From contig NZ_VDMP01000012.1 of assembly GCF_006335005.1 (NCBI RefSeq), positions 31,891 to 85,530 on the forward strand: DNA of 53,640 nt, written 5' to 3'. A model generated the notes under the pieces. The model saw nothing but the letters and a program-made list of their open reading frames with translations. It had not been told where the DNA came from and ran no database searches. The position numbers and the translations under genes are program-made. Positions 19,476 through 27,308 of this stretch are shown here, piece after piece. This DNA is from Nocardioides albidus (GTDB lineage Bacteria; Actinomycetota; Actinomycetes; Propionibacteriales; Nocardioidaceae). Each line of letters starts with the position of its first letter. Within the stretch, counting starts at the first letter, position 1.

Positions 19476-20321
19476 CTACTCCTTCGCGATCCGCGAGAGC
19501 CAGTCCTGACGCCAGGCCTCGGTCTCCGCGACCTGGTTGAACGTGTAGATGTGCAGGCCGGTGACCTTGACCTCGGGCTCGCCGATCGTCGGGGCGCACT
19601 TGGTCAGGAAGGACTCGCCGGTGAAGCCGCCGGGGGCGACCAGGCGGGCCATCAGGCCCTTCTGCTTGGACAGGAACTTCGTCGAGTCGCCGACGCCGAT
19701 CTTGGTGGCCATGCTGAGCAGCTTGGTGCGCTCGACGGGTCCGGGAACCCCCAGCAGGACGGGGAGGTCGATGCCGCGCAGGCGCATGCGGTGCAGCCAG
19801 TCCTTGACGACGTCGGGGTCGAAGGTGAGGTTGCTGACGATGTGGGTCGCGTGCTTGCGCTTGTCCCACATCGACTGCACGGTGAGGTCGTCGTGGATGC
19901 TCGGGTGGCTCTCGGGATAGCCCGCGACGCCGACCTCGGCGAACGGTCGGCCGAGGTCGGTGTGGTCCTCCAGCAGGGAGAGGGCGTCCTTGTAGTCGCC
20001 GGCCGGCTCGGCGTCCCCGCCCGGCACGAAGATCGTCGTCACGCCGGCCGCCGTCAGGCGCTCGGCCAGCTCGGCGAGCTGACTGCGACCGGTGACCATC
20101 TTGGCCGCCAGGTGCGGCACCACGCTGTAGCCCTGCGCGGCCAGGCGCTCGGCGGTCTCGACCGTCCGCTCCAGACCCATCGAGGGCGAGGCGGTGACCG
20201 TGACCGGCACCGAGGTGGGCACCGACTCCAGCACCTTCTCCTCGATCGTCTTCGTCGGGAGGATCTCGTACCGAGCGTGGGTCAGGAGGTGGCGGAGTGT
20301 GGCCGCGTCCTTGTTGCGCAT
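19476..20321 (-). CDS. metF: MetF-type methylenetetrahydrofolate reductase of the methylated-amine pathway
   Basis: 281 aa from ATG 20321, preceded by AAAAGAG. The fold is the MTHFR TIM barrel: VPVTVTASPSMGLERTVETAERL, SVVPHLAAKMVTG, IFVPGGDAEPAGDY, EVGVAGYPESHPSI, HATHIVSNLTFD, LPVLLGVPGPV. It resembles the short, diverged MetF found in one-carbon clusters (for example with DMSP or methylamine demethylases) rather than the housekeeping enzyme. Here it would run in the oxidative direction, 5-methyl-THF to 5,10-methylene-THF, on methyl groups delivered by the corrinoid system. It is convergent with that operon. A GTTGC-N7-GGAAC palindrome covers its start codon, so it may belong to the IclR regulon. 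Confidence 0.87.
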   Translation of the reverse strand: MRNKDAATLRHLLTHARYEILPTKTIEEKVLESVPTSVPVTVTASPSMGLERTVETAERLAAQGYSVVPHLAAKMVTGRSQLAELAERLTAAGVTTIFVPGGDAEPAGDYKDALSLLEDHTDLGRPFAEVGVAGYPESHPSIHDDLTVQSMWDKRKHATHIVSNLTFDPDVVKDWLHRMRLRGIDLPVLLGVPGPVERTKLLSMATKIGVGDSTKFLSKQKGLMARLVAPGGFTGESFLTKCAPTIGEPEVKVTGLHIYTFNQVAETEAWRQDWLSRIAKE

Positions 20322-20329
20322 GATGGAAC
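20313..20329. promoter_or_regulatory. Near-match to the IclR palindrome over the metF start codon
   Basis: GTTGCGCATGATGGAAC keeps GTTGC-N7-G?AAC with 9 of 10 arm bases, and the start codon lies in the spacer, as at the iclR gene (11419-11435). The right arm also supplies the GGAAC word seen in the mttB/iclR2 intergenic region. Confidence 0.4.
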
Positions 20330-20443
20330 TCTTTTCGTAATACGCACCGACCACCCCAGCCTAGACCTGGGCGAGCGGCCACGTACAGAGTCCCGACCGA
20401 CTTCGTCGTGTGTCCCCGGCGCGGACCCCGCGCCGGGCGGAAA

Positions 20444-20839
20444 TCAGCCGTCCATGCAGGTGAAGTAGGCCTGGATGTTCACCACTCCGTTGCACGGAGC
20501 ACCACTGTGCTGCGCCTTGGGCGGGATCTCTCCGTCGGGGCCGACGATGAACGACGAGACGTCGACCACCGAGTCGCCATCGAAGTCGATGCCGATCAGA
20601 CCTCGGAAGCCGTCCCCGGTGTCGAGGTCGACGAGGCCGGCGTCGATGCGCTTCTGCAGTCCGCTCGAGATCCAGATCGGGGAGAAGTCGTCACCGCTGA
20701 AGACGATCTGGACTCCGGCGGCCTGGTTCTGCTTGGAGATGTTGATGCACTCGTGGGCGGAGGCGGCGCCCGCGCCGACCAGGACGATGGCGGCGGCGCC
20801 GAGGACGGCGGCCGCGGGACGGATGAGAGGGACAGACAC
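20444..20839 (-). CDS. Small secreted protein of unknown function
   Basis: 131 aa from GTG 20839, chosen because AAGGAG lies 6-7 bases upstream; earlier in-frame ATGs lack such a site. A signal peptide is evident: PLIRPAAAVLGAAAIVLVGAGAASA, cut probably after ASA. The mature part (about 105 aa) starts HECINISKQNQAAGVQIVF, is rich in Asp, Gly, Ile and Val, and has Cys residues near both ends that could form a disulphide. I do not recognise a family. It stands alone between metF and gntR, with 122 bp to metF and 187 bp to gntR, and shows no link to the flanking metabolism. Confidence 0.72.
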   Translation of the reverse strand: MSVPLIRPAAAVLGAAAIVLVGAGAASAHECINISKQNQAAGVQIVFSGDDFSPIWISSGLQKRIDAGLVDLDTGDGFRGLIGIDFDGDSVVDVSSFIVGPDGEIPPKAQHSGAPCNGVVNIQAYFTCMDG

Positions 20840-21026
20840 GGAGGGCTCCTTGGGTTCGAGGGTTCGAGCCGCCCGAGCGACCTGTCGACAGTACGACCGG
20901 TCCGACGCCGCCACATCCCCCATCATGACCATCTACGGTGAGCCCAAGGAGGCATCACCGGTGCCGCTCGACTCGACGCGGTCTCGCGTGTCCACCACGG
21001 GTGCCGAGAGCACCGCCACGGCGACT

Positions 21027-21692
21027 TCACCCGCGGATCCCCTGCTGGGCCTGCGCCCGCTCGTGCTCGAGGCGCTGCCGGTGGCTGCTCTCGATGTGGG
21101 CCAGCACCAGTGCCTCGATCCGCTCGATCTCCCCGGCCGCGATGGCGTCGTAGAGCACCTGGTGCTCCTCGGTCACGTGCAGGAGGTCGTCGTGCTGGCC
21201 GAGCAGCCATCGCAGCCGGCTGCGCATGGTCTGGCTCAGCTCGCTGAGCAGCCGGTTGCCGGCGATGTCGGTGACGATCTCGTGGAAGTCGGCCGCGGCC
21301 CGGCGCGACGCGACCCGGTCGCCGGCGCGGGCGCCGGCCAGCTCGGCCTCCAGCGCCGCGCGCAGCCGCGCCAGGCCCGCCGGCGTACGCCGCTGGCAGG
21401 CCAGGCGGAAGGTGAGCACCTCGAGCGCCGAGCGGACCTCGTCGAGCTCGGCGAGGTCCTCCGCCGAGAACTCCCGGACGACCGCCCAGGTGTGGGGGCG
21501 CAGGGTGACCAGGCCCTCGGCGTCGAGGGCCTTGAGCGCCTCGCGCACCGGGACCCGGCTCACGCCGAACTCGGCGGCGAGGTCGCGCTCGACCAGCTTG
21601 CTGCCCGGCGCGCGCTCTCCGTCGATGATCTGGTTGCGCAGCCACTCGGCCACGCGTGAGGACTCCTTGGTCCCGTCGGTCGTGCTGGTCAC
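21027..21692 (-). CDS. GntR-family regulator, FCD (FadR) type
   Basis: 221 aa from the second of two close GTG codons (21692), which has GGAGG 5 bp upstream. An N-terminal winged HTH (LRNQIIDGERAPGSKLVERDLAAEFGVSR, then VPVREALKALDAEGLVTL) leads into an all-helical FCD domain (LAELDEVRSALEVLTFRLA, DFHEIVTDIAGNRLLSEL, EEHQVLYDAIAAGEIE) with the metal/effector-site Asp and His residues. It lies 44 bp after the carbamate kinase stop, same strand. The divergent promoter ahead of the kinase has two GGTATACC boxes of the type FCD regulators bind, so it probably controls the oxamate-carbamoyltransferase-type locus in both directions. Confidence 0.9.
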   Translation of the reverse strand: MTSTTDGTKESSRVAEWLRNQIIDGERAPGSKLVERDLAAEFGVSRVPVREALKALDAEGLVTLRPHTWAVVREFSAEDLAELDEVRSALEVLTFRLACQRRTPAGLARLRAALEAELAGARAGDRVASRRAAADFHEIVTDIAGNRLLSELSQTMRSRLRWLLGQHDDLLHVTEEHQVLYDAIAAGEIERIEALVLAHIESSHRQRLEHERAQAQQGIRG

Positions 21693-21736
21693 CGTCACCT
21701 CCCTCCCCCCGCGACGAGGGTACCGAGAGGGTCGCG

Positions 21737-22684
21737 TCAGACGGCGGGCTGAGGCTCCCGGAACACGATCCCGTCCTCGAGGGAGGGCAGGATCTCGGTG
21801 CCGACCTTGCGGGCCAGCAGGTCGTCGAGCCGGTCGAGCGGACCGATCAGAGCACGGCCGCCGGCCCGCGCGACGCGGATCGCGGCGTCGACCTTCGGCT
21901 TCATCGAGCCCTCGGCGAAGGACAGCTCCCCGATCGCGTCGGCCGAGGCGGTGACGATGTCGCGCTGCTCCGGCGTGCCCCAGTTCTCGCTGACGTAGTC
22001 GCCGTCGGTCAGCATGATCAGCACGTCGGCCTCGATCTGCTCGGCGAGCGCGGCACTCGCCAGGTCCTTGTCGACGACCGCCTGCACGCCGACGTGGCGG
22101 CCCCGGCTGTCGATGCGCACCGGGACGCCGCCGCCTCCGACGCACACGGCGAGCGTGCCGTCGTCGAGCAGCCGCCGGATCAGCGGCGCCTGGACGATCG
22201 AGATCGGGTCCGGCGACGGCACGACGCGGCGGAACGCGCTGCCGTCCTTGGCGATCGTCCACCGGTACTCCGCGGCCGCCTCGGCGGCGTCGTGGGCCGA
22301 GTACTGCGGGCCGATCAGCTTGGTGGGACGGTCGAAGGCGGGGTCGTCCTCGGAGACGACGGTCGTCGTGATGATGCCCGCGACCTCCCGCTCGCCCTTG
22401 ACGGCGTTGGCCAGCTCCTGCTGGACGACGTACCCGATCATGCCCTGGGTCTCGGCGCCCAGGATGTCGAGCGGGTACGCCGCGACGTCCTGGTAGGCGA
22501 GGTTCTGCAACGCGAGCAGGCCGACCTGGGGTCCGTTGCCGTGCGTGATCACCAGCTCGGTGGTCCGCGCCAGCTCGGCGAGCGCCTGGCACGTGGAGCG
22601 GACGTTCGCCCGCAGATACTCCGCCGTCATCGGCTCGCCCCGGCGCGCGAGGGCGTTCCCGCCCAGTGCCACTACGACTCGCAT
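21737..22684 (-). CDS. arcC: Carbamate kinase
   Basis: 315 aa from ATG 22684 with AAGGAT upstream. It is an amino-acid-kinase fold: VVALGGNAL at the N-terminus, VITHGNGPQVGLL, AVCVGGGGVPV, VDKDLASAALAEQIEADVLIMLTDGDYV and EGSMKPKVDAA, with the usual ArcC length. It makes ATP from carbamoyl phosphate and ADP. Divergent from DUF2877-FdrA-DUF1116, it fits the final step of a carbamoyl-transfer pathway (oxalurate to oxamate plus carbamoyl phosphate, as assigned to AllFGH with AllK in E. coli). The substrate in this organism is inferred, not shown. Confidence 0.93.
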   Translation of the reverse strand: MRVVVALGGNALARRGEPMTAEYLRANVRSTCQALAELARTTELVITHGNGPQVGLLALQNLAYQDVAAYPLDILGAETQGMIGYVVQQELANAVKGEREVAGIITTTVVSEDDPAFDRPTKLIGPQYSAHDAAEAAAEYRWTIAKDGSAFRRVVPSPDPISIVQAPLIRRLLDDGTLAVCVGGGGVPVRIDSRGRHVGVQAVVDKDLASAALAEQIEADVLIMLTDGDYVSENWGTPEQRDIVTASADAIGELSFAEGSMKPKVDAAIRVARAGGRALIGPLDRLDDLLARKVGTEILPSLEDGIVFREPQPAV

Positions 22685-22712
22685 TGAAGATCCTTCCGCT
22701 GATCGACCACGT

Positions 22713-22743
22713 TGGTATACCGTTTCGCGGAATGGTATACCAT
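22713..22743. promoter_or_regulatory. Twin GntR-type operators between carbamate kinase and DUF2877 genes
   Basis: GGTATACC occurs at 22714-22721 and 22734-22741, 20 bp apart, on the same face of the helix. The second is part of a perfect 12-bp palindrome, ATGGTATACCAT (22732-22743). This matches the TNGTATACNA-like sites of FCD-type GntR proteins (UxuR/FadR group). Position in the divergent promoter suits joint control of both units. Confidence 0.65.
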
Positions 22744-22795
22744 CCGGCAGCGGGATGAGACCTCGCTCACATCGCCTCGGACGAAGGGACCCGGG

Positions 22796-23728
22796 ATGCG
22801 CGCGCAGACAGCGACGGCAGTGCGGCTCCGTGCCGTCTCCGTCGACACCCGGCTCGCCGATCGCCTGGGTCCCGGACTCGTGTCCGTCGGCTCGGTGCAC
22901 TCGATCCACGACCGCGCGGTCAACGTGCGCACGGCCGACGGGCTGCTCTGCTGCCTGGCGACCGGCGACCTCGAGGACGCGCCCCGCACCGTCCGGATCG
23001 ACGCCGACAGCTGGGCCACCGCCCGGTGGGACGTCGGCGCCCCGGTCGACGTGGACCTGACCGGCGCCACCGGCTGGCTGCCCTCCCCCGCGGACCTGTC
23101 CGGTCTCACTCCGAGCGGGCTCCTCCGGGCCGCCGCCGCGATCGACCGCCAGCTCCCCCGGCCGGCCGGCCGCACCGACTTCGAGCGGGCCAGCGCCGAC
23201 CTGCTCGGGCGCCGTACGACGCAGCTCGCGGCGGCGCTGCAGGCCCAGGACGCCGCGGCGACGACCCGCACGGCGGAGGCCCTGGTGGGTCTCGGGGCCG
23301 GTCTGACGCCGAGCGGTGACGACGTCCTGACCGGACTCCTGGTCCTCGCCGCCGCCGAGGGCATGCGCCTGGCCTCCGCTCGACCGGCCCTCCGCGCGGC
23401 GGTGGCGGACCGGCTGGAGGCGCGCACCACGGCCGTCAGCGCCGCCATGCTCACCGAGGCCGCCGACGGCCGTGCCCGGCAGCGCCTGCACGACCTCGTC
23501 GCGGCGATCGCCGCCGACTCCGCCGACGGGGACCTCGCCACCGCGATCCGCCGGGTCCGCGAGATCGGCCACAGCTCCGGCGCAGACGTCCTCGCCGGCA
23601 TGCGACTCGGGCTCACCGTCGAGTCGCTGCTGCGCTCATCCACGACCGGGCACCGTCCACGTCGGACGCCTTCGCCGGACTGGTCGCCGACTTCCACTGA
23701 CCCCCACCCACAGGAGAGAGAGACATGA
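22796..23728 (+). CDS. allH: DUF2877 protein, AllH-type subunit of oxamate carbamoyltransferase
   Basis: 310 aa from ATG 22796, with AAGGGA before it; an upstream extension would run across the operator. DUF2877 features: an N-terminal barrel-like part (VSVGSVHSIHDRAVNVRTADG), then ALVGLGAGLTPSGDDVLTGLLVLAAAEG, the family's most conserved stretch, and SADGDLATAIRRVREIGHSSGADVLAGM. In E. coli the DUF2877, FdrA and DUF1116 proteins together were reported to form oxamate carbamoyltransferase. The stop overlaps the start of the ankyrin gene (ATGA). The last 25 residues are poorly conserved and rich in Pro/Thr/Ser. Confidence 0.82.
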   Translation: MRAQTATAVRLRAVSVDTRLADRLGPGLVSVGSVHSIHDRAVNVRTADGLLCCLATGDLEDAPRTVRIDADSWATARWDVGAPVDVDLTGATGWLPSPADLSGLTPSGLLRAAAAIDRQLPRPAGRTDFERASADLLGRRTTQLAAALQAQDAAATTRTAEALVGLGAGLTPSGDDVLTGLLVLAAAEGMRLASARPALRAAVADRLEARTTAVSAAMLTEAADGRARQRLHDLVAAIAADSADGDLATAIRRVREIGHSSGADVLAGMRLGLTVESLLRSSTTGHRPRRTPSPDWSPTSTDPHPQERET

Positions 23729-24324
23729 GCACCAACGCCGACGAACGCTATCTCGCGGCTGCCGCCGCCGGAGACCTGGACGGCGTACGCGCCGCCCTGG
23801 CTGACGGCGCGGACAAGGACGCGCAGGACCGGGAGGAGGCCAGCGCGATCCTGGCGGCCGCGCGCGGAGGGCACTACGACGTGGTGCGCTTCCTCATCGC
23901 CGAGGGCGTGGACATCGACGCGCAGGACCAGACCTGCTTCAACCCCTTCATCCACGGCTGCATCCACGACGACCTCGAGCTCGTCAAGATCATGGTCGAG
24001 GCCGGCACCGACCTGAAGCGGCTCACCCGCTTCGGCGGCAACGGGCTCACCCCCGCCGCCGAGAAGGGCCACCTCGACATCGTCCGCTACCTGCTCGAGA
24101 ACACCGACATCAACGTCAACCTCACCAACACCCTCGGCTGGACCGCGCTCATCGAGACGATCATCCTCGGCGACGGCGGTCCGGTGCGGCAGGAGACCGC
24201 GGAGCTGCTTCTCCAGCACGGCGCCAAGCCCGGCATGACCGACGAGTGGGGCGTCCCCCCGATCGACCTCGCGCGCAAGCGGGGGTTCGACGACCTCGCC
24301 GCCGTGATCGAGCGCTACCTCTGA
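23725..24324 (+). CDS. Ankyrin-repeat protein within the FdrA locus
   Basis: 199 aa, all ankyrin repeats, with at least five units: AAAAGDLDGVRAALADGAD, AARGGHYDVVRFLIAEGVD, CIHDDLELVKIMVEAGTD, AAEKGHLDIVRYLLENTD, and a final ETAELLLQHGAK / ARKRGFDDLAAVIERYL. There is no signal peptide, so it is cytoplasmic. It is sandwiched between allH (4-bp overlap) and fdrA (12 bp), which means it is made with the enzyme subunits. Ankyrin stacks bind other proteins, so a role as scaffold or regulator of the FdrA-DUF1116-DUF2877 assembly is plausible but unproven. The E. coli set is not known to me to contain one. Confidence 0.9.
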   Translation: MSTNADERYLAAAAAGDLDGVRAALADGADKDAQDREEASAILAAARGGHYDVVRFLIAEGVDIDAQDQTCFNPFIHGCIHDDLELVKIMVEAGTDLKRLTRFGGNGLTPAAEKGHLDIVRYLLENTDINVNLTNTLGWTALIETIILGDGGPVRQETAELLLQHGAKPGMTDEWGVPPIDLARKRGFDDLAAVIERYL

Positions 24325-24336
24325 AAGGACCCTGCG

Positions 24337-25887
24337 ATGACCAGGCACATCGACATCCGCAAGAACACCTATCTCGACTCCGTCTCGCTCATGTCCATGA
24401 GCACCAAGGCGAACGCCGTCGAGGGCGTCACCCAGGCCCTGCTCGGCATGGCCACGCCGATGAACAAGGAGGTGCTCCTCAACGTCGGCGTCCAGGACCC
24501 GGCGATCGACGCGGCCAAGCCGAGCGACCTGATGATCGTGATCGACGCGGCCGACGACGTCATCGAGGACGCGATCCGGGCCGTCAACGACATCCTCGCC
24601 CGCAAGACCCGCTCCGCCGACGGCGCGGCGGAGGGCCGCTACCGGACCCTCGACGGCGCCTTCGCCGAGGTGCCGGACACCAACCTCGTGCTGATCTCGG
24701 TCAACGGCGCCTACGCCGCCCGTGAGGCCCGCAAGGCGCTCGCCGCCGGCAAGCACGTGATGATCTTCTCCGCCAACGTCTCCGTCGAGGACGAGATCGA
24801 GCTCAAGAACCTCGCTCACGCCAAGGGCCTGCTGCTCATGGGACCGGACTGCGGCACGGCCATCCTCAACGGCACCGGCCTCGCGTTCGCCAACGCGGTC
24901 CGACGCGGCTCGATCGGCATCGTCGGCGCCTCGGGCACCGGCAGCCAGGAGATCTCGGTGCGGGTGCACGACTTCGGCGGCGGTGTCTCGCAGCTCATCG
25001 GCACCGGTGGGCGCGACCTGTCCGCCGAGGTCGGCGGCCTGATGATGATCGACGGCATCGAGGCCCTCGCGGCCGACCCGGAGACCGAGGTCATCGTGGT
25101 CGTCTCGAAGCCGCCGGCCGAGGAGGTCGCCGACAAGGTGCTCGGCGTCCTCGGCGGGACCGGCAAGCCCGCCGTGGTCTGCTTCCTCGGATCGCCCCGC
25201 ACGGAGTCGGGCTATCCGAACGTGCAGCTGGTGTCGGGCACCAAGCCCGCCGCGCTGGCCGCCGTCCTGGCCACCGGCGTCGACGAGTCGACGCTCGACC
25301 TGCACGCGCTCAACATCCCGCTGATCGAGGAGGTCCGCGCCAAGCTGGCCCCCGAGCAGAAGTACGTCCGCGGCCTGTTCTGCGGCGGGACCCTGTGCGA
25401 CGAGGCGATGTTCGCGGCCCTCGCGAAGTTCGACAACGTCCACTCCAACATCCAGAAGGACCCGGCGTACGTCCTCGGTGCGACCGACGCCTCGCGCGAG
25501 CACACCTTCCTCGACATGGGCGACGACGACTTCACCGACGGCCGTCCGCACCCGATGATCGACCCGTCGCTGCGCCTGCAGCGGCTCGTCCAGGAGGCCG
25601 ACGACCCCGAGGTGGGCGTCATCGCGATGGACTTCATCCTGGGCTTCGGCGCCCACGAGGACCCCGTCGGCGTGACCGTCCCGGCCATCGAGGAGGCGAA
25701 GGCGAAGGCCGCCGCGCGCGGCCAGCACCTCGAGATCCTCGGCTACGTCCTGGGCACCGACCTCGACACGCCCGCCCTCGCCGGACAGGTGGCCCAGCTC
25801 GAGGCCGCCGGCGTGACGATTGCCTCCTCCTCCACCAATCTCGGCCTGCTGGCCCGCGAGTTCGTAGCGAAGGGTGACAACCGATGA
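24337..25887 (+). CDS. fdrA: FdrA-family acyl-CoA-synthetase-like protein, AllF-type subunit of oxamate carbamoyltransferase
   Basis: 516 aa, ATG 24337. It has the FdrA layout: an N-terminal segment (NTYLDSVSLMSMSTKANAVEGV), then a CoA-binding/succinyl-CoA-synthetase-like core with HVMIFSANVSVEDEIELKNLA, GLLLMGPDCGTAI, SIGIVGASGTGSQEISVRVHDFGGGVSQLIGTGGRDL and a C-terminal ligase-like domain (RGLFCGGTLCDEAMFAAL, FTDGRPHPMIDPSLR). The residue pattern GPDCGTA lies where the succinyl-CoA synthetase family carries its phospho-site region. As part of the AllFGH group it would take part in phosphorolysis of a carbamoylated compound to carbamoyl phosphate. The stop overlaps the DUF1116 start by 4 bp. 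Confidence 0.9.
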   Translation: MTRHIDIRKNTYLDSVSLMSMSTKANAVEGVTQALLGMATPMNKEVLLNVGVQDPAIDAAKPSDLMIVIDAADDVIEDAIRAVNDILARKTRSADGAAEGRYRTLDGAFAEVPDTNLVLISVNGAYAAREARKALAAGKHVMIFSANVSVEDEIELKNLAHAKGLLLMGPDCGTAILNGTGLAFANAVRRGSIGIVGASGTGSQEISVRVHDFGGGVSQLIGTGGRDLSAEVGGLMMIDGIEALAADPETEVIVVVSKPPAEEVADKVLGVLGGTGKPAVVCFLGSPRTESGYPNVQLVSGTKPAALAAVLATGVDESTLDLHALNIPLIEEVRAKLAPEQKYVRGLFCGGTLCDEAMFAALAKFDNVHSNIQKDPAYVLGATDASREHTFLDMGDDDFTDGRPHPMIDPSLRLQRLVQEADDPEVGVIAMDFILGFGAHEDPVGVTVPAIEEAKAKAAARGQHLEILGYVLGTDLDTPALAGQVAQLEAAGVTIASSSTNLGLLAREFVAKGDNR

Positions 25888-27308
25888 GCATCACCAGCCT
25901 GTTCTCGACCGAGCTGAAGCCGGTCAACCTCGGCCTCGACATGTTCGCCGAGGACCTGCGCGCCCAGGGCGTCGCACCGGTCCTGATGGACTGGACGCCG
26001 CCCGGCGGCGGCGACCCGGAGGTCATCGCGGCCCTGGGCCGCCTTGAGCGTCCCGACGTCGCCGAGCGGATCGCCGCGGCGAACGAGGAGGCCGTCGGCC
26101 GGATCCTCGCCGCGCAGCCCTTCCTCGAGGGCTTCGGCCAGGCCATCGACACCGTGCCCGGCATGACCCGGACGACGATCCTGCACGCGGGTCCCCCGAT
26201 CAGCTGGGAGCGGATGTGCGGTCCGATGAAGGGTGCGGTCACCGGCGCGCTCGTCTTCGAGGGGCTCGCCAAGGACCTCGACGAGGCAGCCGAGCTGGCG
26301 GGCTCGGGCGAGATCACCTTCTCCCCCTGCCACGAGCACCAGTCGGTCGGCTCGATGGCCGGTGTCACCAGCGCCAGCATGTGGGTGCACAAGGTCACCA
26401 ACCGGACGCACGGCAACACCGCGTTCACGAACCTGTCCGAGCAGCTGTCGAAGATCCTGCGCTTCGGCGCCAACGACCAGTCCGTCATCGACCGCCTCAA
26501 CTGGATGCGCGACGTGTTCGGCCCGGTCCTGGCGGCGGCGATGGAGCTCAACGAGGGCGGCCTGGACCTGCGCCTGCTCCTCTCGCAGGCCCTGCACATG
26601 GGCGACGAGGCGCACAACCGCAACGTCGCCGGCACGACGCTGCTGATCCAGGCGCTCACGCCGTACATCGTGGAGACCGACTTCTCCACCAAGGAGAAGC
26701 GGGAGGTCTTCGACTTCGTCGCCTCCTCGGACTACTTCTCGGGGCCGACCTGGATGGTCACCGCCAAGGCGGCCATGGACGCCGCCGCCGGGATCGAGGA
26801 CTCCACCGTGGTCACCGCGATGTGCCGCAACGGCGTCGACTTCGGCATCCGGGTCTCCGGCACCGGCGACCGGTGGTTCACCGGTCCCGCTCAGCAGGTC
26901 GTCGGCCCGATGTTCGCCGGCTACACCCCCGAGGACTCCGGTCTCGACATGGGCGACTCGGCGATCACCGAGACGTACGGCGTCGGCGGGTTCGCGATGG
27001 CCGCGGCTCCCGCGATCGTCGCCCTCGTCGGCGGCACGGTGCAGGAGGCGATGGGCTACTCCCGGACCATGAACGCGATCACGACGGCCAACAACCCGAA
27101 CGTGACGATCCCGGCGCTCGACTTCATGGGCGTGCCCAGCGGCATCGACGTCCGCAAGGTCGCCGAGACCGGCATCCTGCCGCTCATCAACACCGCGATC
27201 GCGCACAAGGATCCTGGCATCGGCATGATCGGGGCGGGCATCGTGCACCCGCCGGTCGAGGCCTTCCAGCAGGCGCTTCGCGCTCTCGCGGACGGAGTGG
27301 CCCGATGA
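25884..27308 (+). CDS. allG: DUF1116 protein, AllG-type subunit of oxamate carbamoyltransferase
   Basis: 474 aa, ATG 25884. DUF1116 (YlbE-like) is recognisable from VNLGLDMFAEDLRAQGVAPVLMDWTPPGGGD, AGPPISWERMCGPMKGAV, ITFSPCHEHQSVGSMAGVTS, FRVSGTGDRWFTGP-like text (RVSGTGDRWFTGPAQQV) and DMGDSAITETYGVGGFAMAAAPAIV. It is encoded between fdrA and the permease with 4-bp overlaps on both sides, which implies co-translation. It is probably one of the catalytic subunits with FdrA and DUF2877. The division of labour between the subunits is not known to me. Confidence 0.88.
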   Translation: MSITSLFSTELKPVNLGLDMFAEDLRAQGVAPVLMDWTPPGGGDPEVIAALGRLERPDVAERIAAANEEAVGRILAAQPFLEGFGQAIDTVPGMTRTTILHAGPPISWERMCGPMKGAVTGALVFEGLAKDLDEAAELAGSGEITFSPCHEHQSVGSMAGVTSASMWVHKVTNRTHGNTAFTNLSEQLSKILRFGANDQSVIDRLNWMRDVFGPVLAAAMELNEGGLDLRLLLSQALHMGDEAHNRNVAGTTLLIQALTPYIVETDFSTKEKREVFDFVASSDYFSGPTWMVTAKAAMDAAAGIEDSTVVTAMCRNGVDFGIRVSGTGDRWFTGPAQQVVGPMFAGYTPEDSGLDMGDSAITETYGVGGFAMAAAPAIVALVGGTVQEAMGYSRTMNAITTANNPNVTIPALDFMGVPSGIDVRKVAETGILPLINTAIAHKDPGIGMIGAGIVHPPVEAFQQALRALADGVAR

